Source: Pontimonas sp. (GTDB lineage Bacteria > Actinomycetota > Actinomycetes > Actinomycetales > Microbacteriaceae). From it: 27,978 nt of DNA. Under the pieces are notes generated by a model. It saw only the letters and a list, made by a program, of their open reading frames with translations, was not told where the DNA came from and searched no databases. A program made the position numbers and the translations under genes. Below, piece after piece: positions 7,914-13,891 of the stretch. Where the stretch lies: contig JAIOWW010000002.1 in NCBI GenBank assembly GCA_021741925.1, forward strand, positions 1 through 27,978. Reading direction: 5' to 3'. Numbering within the stretch: the first letter of the stretch is position 1; each line of letters starts with the position of its first letter.

Positions 7914-8392
7914 GTCATACCTCAGGAATCACTCTTCTGATCGGAGCAGTGATCGGAGGGGTGCTGGGGTGGGCAGGACAATGGTTACTGGTGGCGTCGG
8001 GAAACCCAGCTCTTCTTCCCCCTGCCACTTGGGGTGTTGCCCTCGCCGCTGTGGGAGCGATACTGCTGGCACTGGCCTGGCCTATTCGGACTCAGGTGAG
8101 GTCAGAGAAGACAAAGCCTCCGGTCGATCCCTTCTATGCAACGAGAGTAGTTCTCCTGGCTAAAGCCGGTGCCGTGGCAGGCTCTGCTCTCAGTGGTGTC
8201 GGCGGTGGAGTGGCCGTGTTCTTTGCGAGCCGGCCCGTTGTCCTCTCCGAAACACTGATTCCCGCCATTGTCGCCATCGTGGGCGCCCTAGTCTTGATGG
8301 TGGGAGCACTGATCGCTGAGCGGTGGTGCACCCTTCCGCCTGATTCACCCGAGGGCGGAGCAAACATGGTGCCCGAAGGAGAACTGTCATGA
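7910..8392 (+). CDS. DUF3180 family membrane protein
   Basis: This 160-aa protein has four predicted transmembrane segments (about 7-28, 39-59, 82-104 and 116-140) and a short acidic C terminus. The conserved actinobacterial features are recognisable: DPFYATRVVLLAKAGA near 85 and the ERWCTLPP motif near 143. Its function is unknown. It sits immediately after folK in actinobacteria generally (Rv3605c position), which suggests co-regulation rather than a folate function. Both ends overlap neighbouring genes by 4 nt (ATGA), so it is translationally coupled to folK and to the PH-domain protein. Confidence 0.88.
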   Translation: MSHTSGITLLIGAVIGGVLGWAGQWLLVASGNPALLPPATWGVALAAVGAILLALAWPIRTQVRSEKTKPPVDPFYATRVVLLAKAGAVAGSALSGVGGGVAVFFASRPVVLSETLIPAIVAIVGALVLMVGALIAERWCTLPPDSPEGGANMVPEGELS

Positions 8393-8871
8393 GCCCAGAG
8401 GAAACCGTGTGGAAGGGCATAAGTCCTCGATATCAGGTGGAGGCAGTCGTCCACACCGTGGCTGTCTCCCTCCTTCCTCTTGCTGGGTCAAGTGTGCCTC
8501 TCTGGATTAGCGAGCCCGGTGTCTCTTGGGTGTCTTGGTACCCCCTGGCGATCACCCTTGCCATCGTGGCGATTGTGGGAGCTTTTATTCCCCGCAGGAT
8601 CCGCGCGTATGGCTATGCGCTCCGGGCTGACGATTTGGTGTTCCGCCGAGGAATCTTCTTTCAACGTCAGGTGGCAGTGCCCTATGGGCGTTTGCAGTTG
8701 GTCGATGTCACACGAGGGCCACTTTCTCGCCTCTTAGGCCTCTCTGAGCTGAAGCTTGTTACAGCAGCAGCGTCCACGGGAGTTACGATTCCAGGACTTC
8801 CTTTGCCCGTCGCGGAAGAACTCCGAGATCAGTTGATTGCGGTGGCAGAGACACGGCGGGCAGGTCTTTAG
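8389..8871 (+). CDS. PH domain-containing membrane protein, YdbS-like (bPH2/DUF304)
   Basis: This 160-aa protein has two transmembrane helices (about 20-40 and 48-68) followed by one bacterial PH (bPH2, formerly DUF304) domain at about 70-150. The diagnostic segment is PYGRLQLVDVTRGPLSRLLGL, like the RIQ-v-x2-GPL-x-R-x-lGL pattern of YdbS proteins. The molecular role of these proteins is poorly defined; Bacillus ydbS-ydbT contribute to resistance to some membrane-acting compounds. AAGGAG lies 7 nt before the ATG. It is paired with the larger YdbT-like gene two nucleotides downstream, as in Bacillus. Confidence 0.87.
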   Translation: MSPEETVWKGISPRYQVEAVVHTVAVSLLPLAGSSVPLWISEPGVSWVSWYPLAITLAIVAIVGAFIPRRIRAYGYALRADDLVFRRGIFFQRQVAVPYGRLQLVDVTRGPLSRLLGLSELKLVTAAASTGVTIPGLPLPVAEELRDQLIAVAETRRAGL

Positions 8872-8873
8872 CG

Positions 8874-10361
8874 ATGACGGCTGCGGTGTTGCGCAGCGCC
8901 GAAGATCTTCGGGGTGGCGAGTGGTTTAGGTTGCATCCACTCACGCCGTTGCTCCAGGGTGGCGTGGTGTTGTTGGCCCTGGCGGGAGCGGGCTTTGCCG
9001 CACTGTGGGAAACCGTCATACTTCGGTCCATTCTCCAATTTGTGGGAGTAGAGGAGGAGGACGAGGGCAGTGGCCTCGCATTCCTGATTGCCGATTCGTT
9101 GGCGCTGATATTTGTTGGGGCCATCGCGGTAGTCGTGGCTTCGGCGTTGGTGTTTTGGCTGCAATGGCGAGTCCACCTGGTGCGGATGGACGACGATGTC
9201 CTCGAGGTCAAGAAGGGAATACTGGCGAAGTCGTCGCGGCGAGCAAGACGCGACCGTATCAACACGATTGGTGTGAGGCGGCCACTTGTCCCTCGACTGT
9301 TGGGTTTGGCGAAGCTTGATATTCAGGCGGCCGGAAATGATGCCAACGTTGTCTTGGCCTACCTTCCCTATAGCGTGGCGGCGGCGGTCCGCCGAGAGAT
9401 CTTGCAGGCGCCAGGCCCGCGCGACGGAGAGAGCGAACCAGAACCTCAGGTCGGCACCCGGGAACTCGAAGTCCCCCTCTTCCGGTACCTGGCCTCCTTG
9501 GTCGTGAGCGTGGAGAGTGTGTTCTTTGCCGCGGTCTTTGTCGCGGTGATGGTCGGAGCGTTGGCCACGGGGGAGCTAGCAGCATGGCTGGGTCCCGTCT
9601 CAGTGATGTTTGGGTACGTCGTTTACTTGGCAGACCGTTTTTTCCGCGTTGGAAACTTTGTCATCGACTCCATTGAGGGGGACGTTCGCGTCTCACTGGG
9701 ATTGCTCTCCACCAGCGTGGAGACCATCCCTCCCGCAAGGATTCATGCCGTCCAGATTTCCCAACCGTGGCCGTGGAAGTTCTTGGGTTGGTGGAAAGTT
9801 GACGCAAACCTTGCATCCTCGCCAGGCTCAGCGAACACAAAGACCCCCGCCCACACCTTGCTGCTCCCCGTTGCCACCGCCGACGACATGATGCGAATGC
9901 TGGAGCTGACCCTGCCGAGCCTCCGCGACGAGTCTGCAAGGGCCCAGATTTCCGCTCTTCTCCGACAACCCCACGCTGAGTGGGTGGAAGCGGGTCTCAG
10001 TGAGGATTCCATTGTTACGGCATCTGAGATGGCGCGCTTTCGCATTCCCCTGAGCTTTAGAGTCACGGGCAGCGCGGTGATTCGAGGGGTAGTGGCACTG
10101 AGGTTTGGGCGCTGGATTAGCAAGCTGTCCCTCGTCCCGCTGGCGAGAATCCAGAGCTCGAGCGTCGCCCAGGGTCCGTGGCATCGGGCACTGGGACTCT
10201 CCAGCTTTTCGGTGGAGAGCGTAGAGGGCCCCGTGTCAACTCGCATCAGTGGAGTGGAAACCGAGGAGGCCCAGAGCTGGTGGAGAGCTGTTCACGCGCT
10301 GACCGTCAGTGCTATTGGAGACTCGGCCCCCAAGCGGCGAGTGCGAAGGACACCAGCGTGA
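8874..10361 (+). CDS. PH domain-containing membrane protein, YdbT-like
   Basis: This 495-aa protein has paired transmembrane helices near 22-45 and 63-95, and again near 205-245. Three bPH2-like repeats are recognisable: RRARRDRINTIGVRRPLVPRLLGL (start about 121), the segment around TIPPARIHAVQISQP (about 285), and LVPLARIQSSSVAQGPWHRALGL (about 420). This is the organisation of YdbT, the partner of YdbS. Only 2 nt separate it from the YdbS-like gene, so a complex is likely. Function is not established. Its TGA overlaps the next GTG by 4 nt. Confidence 0.85.
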   Translation: MTAAVLRSAEDLRGGEWFRLHPLTPLLQGGVVLLALAGAGFAALWETVILRSILQFVGVEEEDEGSGLAFLIADSLALIFVGAIAVVVASALVFWLQWRVHLVRMDDDVLEVKKGILAKSSRRARRDRINTIGVRRPLVPRLLGLAKLDIQAAGNDANVVLAYLPYSVAAAVRREILQAPGPRDGESEPEPQVGTRELEVPLFRYLASLVVSVESVFFAAVFVAVMVGALATGELAAWLGPVSVMFGYVVYLADRFFRVGNFVIDSIEGDVRVSLGLLSTSVETIPPARIHAVQISQPWPWKFLGWWKVDANLASSPGSANTKTPAHTLLLPVATADDMMRMLELTLPSLRDESARAQISALLRQPHAEWVEAGLSEDSIVTASEMARFRIPLSFRVTGSAVIRGVVALRFGRWISKLSLVPLARIQSSSVAQGPWHRALGLSSFSVESVEGPVSTRISGVETEEAQSWWRAVHALTVSAIGDSAPKRRVRRTPA

Positions 10362-11065
10362 ATTCCACCAGGCTGGGTGTTGGGATTATTGGTGCCGGCA
10401 GGGTGGGTCCACTGATCGGGGCTGCCCTCTCGCGTGCGGGACACGGCCTGGTTGGAATCACTCCACCCTCGGAGAGTGGCCGCGAGCGAGTGCAGGCAAT
10501 TCTCCCGGGAGTTGTCTACGCCGATTCACTACAGATTATTGAACGCAGTGAATTGGTCGTGGTGGCTCTGCCTGATCATGAGCTCGCTGGCTTCATCGAA
10601 GGCATGAGTCTCCAGAACGCATGGAACACAGGGCAATTAGTTCTTCACACCTCTATTACTCACGGTCTCGATGTCCTCACTGGTGCCCGGGCGCAAGGGG
10701 TCATTCCGTTGGCACTTCATCCGCTCATGGAATTCACTGGCACGAGCATGGACCTCACCAGAATGTCGGGAGCGTGGTGTGTGATTAGCGCCCCCGCTAT
10801 TGCGGAACCCATTGCTAGCGCTCTCGCCGTGGAGATGGGTATGGAGCCCCTCGTCGTGTCCGAGGAGAACAGAGCACAGGTCGCCTCCGCCATTGCTTTG
10901 GCGACAGGCTTCTCCCACACGACGATTCACGAAGCGGCGAGCCGATTGAAAGCGGCCGGTATAGATAATCCTGGTGTGGTCATGCAGCCCTTGGTGAACT
11001 CGAGCATTGAGAATGCTCTCCGCTTGTTTGCCGGTAATGAGCGTGAGCTCGGGGGTGAGGATTGA
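10358..11065 (+). CDS. Rossmann-fold DUF2520 domain protein
   Basis: This 235-aa protein starts with a nucleotide-binding Rossmann motif, VGIIGAGRVGPLIGAAL (residues 7 onward), and has an all-alpha C-terminal half (about 120-230) matching the DUF2520 dimerisation domain seen in F420/NADP-oxidoreductase-like and ProC-like folds. HPLMEFTG near 121 is a family landmark. Biochemical activity is unknown. The GTG at 10358 is chosen because it overlaps the upstream stop in GTGA and sits just before the conserved Rossmann strand; the reading frame runs further 5', but that part lies inside the YdbT-like gene. The position directly before panC matches Rv3603c-panC. Confidence 0.88.
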   Translation: MNSTRLGVGIIGAGRVGPLIGAALSRAGHGLVGITPPSESGRERVQAILPGVVYADSLQIIERSELVVVALPDHELAGFIEGMSLQNAWNTGQLVLHTSITHGLDVLTGARAQGVIPLALHPLMEFTGTSMDLTRMSGAWCVISAPAIAEPIASALAVEMGMEPLVVSEENRAQVASAIALATGFSHTTIHEAASRLKAAGIDNPGVVMQPLVNSSIENALRLFAGNERELGGED

Positions 11066-11916
11066 TGCCGGCAATCGTTCATTCCCTCGCAGAACTACAG
11101 GGCATTCGCGAGACCTGGCGGATTGCTGGGGAAAGCGTGGCTTTGGTGCCCACCATGGGTTCACTCCACGATGGCCACAAGGCACTTGCCCTGGAGGCAA
11201 CTAGTCATGCAGACCGATGCGTGCTGAGTATTTTTGTGAATCCTCTGCAATTTGGCGCTGGTGAAGACTTTGAGGAGTATCCACGATCGCTCCTCGCTGA
11301 CGAAGCGTTCCTTGCGGACACCCTGGTGGACCTCATTTTTGCGCCGAGCGTCGACGTGATGTATCCCGAAGGCGCAGATTCTGCACCCAGCGTTAGCGCG
11401 GGACCTCTCGGTGACACCTTCGAGGGTGCCTCCCGTCCCGGACACTTTGATGGAGTGCTCACCGTGGTGAAGCGACTGTTCGACTACGTAAGCCCCGATA
11501 TGGCGGTGTTCGGCTGCAAAGATGCCCAACAACTCTTTCTGGTTCGTCAGATGGTGGAGGACCACCATCTCACGCTTCCCATCCTGGAGGTGGAAACAGT
11601 TCGTGACTCTTCCGGACTTGCTCTCTCAAGTCGCAATGCCCAGTTGAGTGAGATTGCTCGAACTCAAGCCCGGGAAATCCCGCGGGCCTTGGATGAAGCA
11701 TCCCGCCAGCTCACTGCACTCGACGCCCGTGATTGCGCGCGAGACATTTTGGCCAGCGCCCCTGGAGTGAGTGTCGACTATGTCGAGGTGGTCAATCCGG
11801 ACACCTTCTTGCCACTTCACAAGGACGCCCACGCTGGCGATGCTCGGCTGATTGTGGCGGTGACGCTGGGTGGCGTGCGCCTGATTGACAACCGGCTTCT
11901 GCATTTTGGTCAGTAG
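11065..11916 (+). CDS. panC: Pantothenate synthetase
   Basis: This 283-aa cytosolic ligase joins pantoate and beta-alanine using ATP. It shows the nucleotidyltransferase motif PTMGSLHDGH (29-38), FVNPLQFG near 57, the RPGHFDGV substrate loop, FGCKDAQQLFLVRQM (Glu or Gln is more usual where Cys stands), and SSRNAQLS, the KMSKS-like loop. The ATG at 11065 shares one base with the preceding TGA and has GGTGAGG 4 nt upstream; TTG at 11062 is possible but less likely. It ends the ten-gene run. The panD and coaX genes that follow panC in Mycobacterium are not here; lysS comes next. Confidence 0.96.
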   Translation: MPAIVHSLAELQGIRETWRIAGESVALVPTMGSLHDGHKALALEATSHADRCVLSIFVNPLQFGAGEDFEEYPRSLLADEAFLADTLVDLIFAPSVDVMYPEGADSAPSVSAGPLGDTFEGASRPGHFDGVLTVVKRLFDYVSPDMAVFGCKDAQQLFLVRQMVEDHHLTLPILEVETVRDSSGLALSSRNAQLSEIARTQAREIPRALDEASRQLTALDARDCARDILASAPGVSVDYVEVVNPDTFLPLHKDAHAGDARLIVAVTLGGVRLIDNRLLHFGQ

Positions 11917-11957
11917 GCTAGCGGGGTATAGCGCCCCCACGCAGGAATTAAACACTC

Positions 11958-13460
11958 ATGACCGATGCCCCACACGTCGAACACGACGCTGACGATATTG
12001 ACGAACAGCACGCCGTTCGTTTGGGCAAGCGTGAGCAGATGTTGGCTGCAGGTCTCGAGCCTTTCCCGGTCTCCGTTCCTGTCACGACCTCTATTTCTGC
12101 CGTTCGCGAGGCTCATCCCAACCTCGAACCAGAGGCAACCACTGGCCAGGTTGTGGGAGTCGCCGGGCGCGTCGTGCATATGCGAATCACCGGCAAGCTC
12201 GCCTTCTTATCACTGCAGGAAGGGTCTGGTGAGCGACTCCAGGCGATGGTGTCGTTCGGCGAGGTGGGAGAGGAGTCCTTTGAGCTCCTCAAGGACCTCG
12301 TTGACCTAGGCGACCACGTGTTTGTCTCGGGAGAAGTGATTGCCTCAAAACGTGGCGAACTCTCCATCATGGTCTCGCAGTGGGAGATTGCCGCCAAAGC
12401 GCTCATGCCCCTGCCCAACCTGCACAGTGAGCTCAACGAAGAAACGCGCGTCCGTCAGCGTTATTTGGATCTCATCGTGAGGGACCAGGCTCGAGAAACG
12501 GTGCGTGCTCGTGCGCAGGTGAATGCTTCGCTTCGCTCCACTTTTGGTGATCATGGTTACCTCGAAGTAGAAACCCCGATGCTGCAGGTTCAGCATGGTG
12601 GCGCATCCGCCAGACCGTTCGTGACGCACTCCAACGCCTTCAGCACGGACCTCTTCTTGCGCATTGCCCCCGAGCTGTATCTCAAGCGCGCAGTCGTCGG
12701 TGGAATTGAGCGTGTGTTTGAAATCAACCGCAACTTCCGAAACGAAGGCGCAGACTCTACCCACAGCCCTGAGTTCGCGATGCTGGAGGCATATCAGGCG
12801 TACGGGGATTACCAGCAGATGGCCGACCTCACCCAGGAGCTAATCCAGAAGGCAGCGCTTGCTGTGGCGGGGTCTACGACAGTCACCTGGGCAGATGGCA
12901 CCGAGTACGACCTTGGTGGTCAGTGGGATCGCCTGAGTCTGTATGACAGCCTCAGTGATGCCAGTGGAACACTCATCACACCCGAGACATCGCTGACAGA
13001 GCTCGAATCCTTGGCTAAGAAGGTCGGTATCGACCTCGCCCAGCCCACGCCAGGCAAATATGTCGAGGAGCTCTGGGAGCACTTTGTCAAAGAATCGTTG
13101 ACTACCCCCACTTTCGTGATGGATTATCCGCTGGACACGTCACCGCTCGTGCGAGCCCACCGATCCATCCCCGGCGTGGTCGAAAAGTGGGACCTCTATG
13201 TTCGCGGGTTCGAACTGGCTACTGGCTACTCCGAACTTGTTGACCCCGTCATTCAGCGCGAGCGCTTTCAGGAGCAGGCCAAGCTCGGCGCCAAGGGTGA
13301 CCTCGAGGCCATGAAGGTTGATGAAGATTTTCTCCGCGCCCTTGAGCATGGAATGCCGCCGACAGGCGGAATGGGAATGGGAATCGATCGACTCCTGATG
13401 GCGATTACAGGCCTAGGGATTCGAGAGACCGTGCTGTTCCCGTTGGTGAAATCAACCTAG
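11958..13460 (+). CDS. lysS: Lysyl-tRNA synthetase, class II
   Basis: This 500-aa enzyme charges tRNA-Lys. An N-terminal OB-fold anticodon domain (about 60-150) is followed by the class II catalytic core: motif 1 in the FGDHGYLEVETPML region (about 195-209), motif 2 FEINRNFRNEG near 253-263, and motif 3 GMGMGIDRLLM near 473-483. AGGA lies about 11 nt before the ATG. A separate promoter is likely in the 41-nt gap after panC (TAGGCT at 11914-11919 or TATAGC at 11930-11935). No T-box or other leader structure fits in that space. Its TAG overlaps the stop of the opposite-strand small gene in the tetranucleotide CTAG. Confidence 0.97.
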   Translation: MTDAPHVEHDADDIDEQHAVRLGKREQMLAAGLEPFPVSVPVTTSISAVREAHPNLEPEATTGQVVGVAGRVVHMRITGKLAFLSLQEGSGERLQAMVSFGEVGEESFELLKDLVDLGDHVFVSGEVIASKRGELSIMVSQWEIAAKALMPLPNLHSELNEETRVRQRYLDLIVRDQARETVRARAQVNASLRSTFGDHGYLEVETPMLQVQHGGASARPFVTHSNAFSTDLFLRIAPELYLKRAVVGGIERVFEINRNFRNEGADSTHSPEFAMLEAYQAYGDYQQMADLTQELIQKAALAVAGSTTVTWADGTEYDLGGQWDRLSLYDSLSDASGTLITPETSLTELESLAKKVGIDLAQPTPGKYVEELWEHFVKESLTTPTFVMDYPLDTSPLVRAHRSIPGVVEKWDLYVRGFELATGYSELVDPVIQRERFQEQAKLGAKGDLEAMKVDEDFLRALEHGMPPTGGMGMGIDRLLMAITGLGIRETVLFPLVKST

Positions 13461-13633
13461 TCGTCGAGGGGAAGACCGCGCTTCGCGCGTTCCTCACGTT
13501 CCAACTTCTTGTAGGTCTCGCGCTCGCCACGATCAGCGTTCAGAATGGCACGCATGATGAACCAGAAGATCAGCCCAATAAGGATGGTCGGTGTCACGGA
13601 GAACAGTGCGTTAGCCCAAAAGTTTTCTATCAT
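13457..13633 (-). CDS. Small single-pass membrane protein (58 aa)
   Basis: This is an unannotated-size gene of 58 codons. The protein starts MIENFWANALFSVTP, has one hydrophobic helix (about 14-31, TPTILIGLIFWFIMRAIL), then a highly charged amphipathic tail rich in Arg, Glu and Lys (NADRGERETYKKLEREER) ending GLPLDD. AGGA lies 7 nt before the ATG. The membrane helix plus charged helix looks selected, and from memory similar short proteins occur after lysS in Microbacteriaceae; no function is known. The stop overlaps the lysS stop by 4 nt on the opposite strand. It follows the 34-aa gene by 9 nt, so the two are probably one transcript. Confidence 0.72.
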   Translation of the reverse strand: MIENFWANALFSVTPTILIGLIFWFIMRAILNADRGERETYKKLEREERAKRGLPLDD

Positions 13634-13642
13634 CCTGCTGTC

Positions 13643-13750
13643 CTAGCTCAAAAGTGCGCTCATGGCGACAATCACGGCAAGGCCACCCACCATGATCAGT
13701 AATCCCACCCGGGCTGGCGGGAATGCCGATTTTTTGGGTGAATTCGCCAC
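13643..13750 (-). CDS. Very small membrane protein (34 aa)
   Basis: The GTG at 13750 opens a 34-codon frame: a basic N terminus (ANSPKKSAFPPARV), then one hydrophobic helix (about 15-34, VGLLIMVGGLAVIVMSALLS) running to the C-terminal end. There is no Shine-Dalgarno nearby, but TAAACT lies 7 nt before the GTG, the arrangement expected for a leaderless transcript. It precedes the 58-aa gene by 9 nt on the same strand and is divergent from clpC. Positive-inside topology and tail-anchor shape are visible; function is unknown. It could be a chance frame, though its position and composition argue otherwise. Confidence 0.5.
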   Translation of the reverse strand: MANSPKKSAFPPARVGLLIMVGGLAVIVAMSALLS

Positions 13751-13757
13751 GGGTCGA

Positions 13758-13763
13758 AGTTTA
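13758..13763 (-). promoter_or_regulatory. Candidate -10 element for the small-protein pair
   Basis: TAAACT on the minus strand, 7 nt from the GTG of the 34-aa gene. No convincing -35 is seen. Confidence 0.35.
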
Positions 13764-13791
13764 TGGCTCCAAACCTCAGTTTTCCTGACAT

Positions 13792-13809
13792 CTCACGCTA
13801 GGGGCGAAC
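13792..13809 (+). promoter_or_regulatory. Candidate ClgR binding site upstream of clpC
   Basis: The 18-mer CTCACGCTAGGGGCGAAC matches the consensus I recall for corynebacterial ClgR (CNNWCGCYNANRGCGWWS) at every fixed position but one (G for A at position 10). It lies about 83-100 nt before the clpC ATG and just upstream of where a -35 would fall if TATTCT (13837-13842) is the -10, the usual place for an activator. ClgR is known to activate clp genes in Corynebacterium, Streptomyces and Mycobacterium. The match is seen; binding is inferred. Confidence 0.5.
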
Positions 13810-13840
13810 ACCGACCCACAGCGAATCTCGAGCGCTTATT

Positions 13841-13854
13841 CTCGTGTTCACGAG
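13841..13854 (+). repeat. Inverted repeat in the clpC upstream region
   Basis: CTCGTG-TT-CACGAG is a perfect 6-bp inverted repeat with a 2-nt spacer, close to the predicted transcription start. It could be an operator half-symmetry for a repressor or part of the leader RNA. Confidence 0.55.
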
Positions 13855-13858
13855 CATT

Positions 13859-13874
13859 GGCGAGAGCTCTCGCC
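13859..13874 (+). repeat. Perfect 16-bp palindrome next to the clpC ribosome site
   Basis: GGCGAGAGCTCTCGCC is fully self-complementary. As RNA it can form a 6-bp stem with an AGCU tetraloop ending one base before the AAAAGGAG Shine-Dalgarno (13876-13883), so it could limit ribosome access or, as DNA, bind a dimeric regulator. Confidence 0.6.
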
Positions 13875-13891
13875 GAAAAGGAGTGAAGAAG

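Noticed and set aside
10178..10357. 5' extension of the DUF2520 gene
   Set aside because: The extra 60 codons lie inside the YdbT-like gene; the Rossmann strand starts right after the GTG at 10358, which also gives the 4-nt overlap seen throughout the operon.
11917..11957. T-box or other amino-acid riboswitch before lysS
   Set aside because: The gap is only 41 nt, far too short, and no T-box core sequence is present.
13479..13489. Small hairpin CGCGC-TTC-GCGCG after lysS as a terminator
   Set aside because: Only 5 bp with no U-tract and lying inside the opposite-strand small gene; too weak to call.
13844..13891. Earlier in-frame start for clpC
   Set aside because: The ATG at 13892 has a strong Shine-Dalgarno and yields the conserved ClpC N terminus (MFERFTDRARR); the extension covers palindromic leader sequence.
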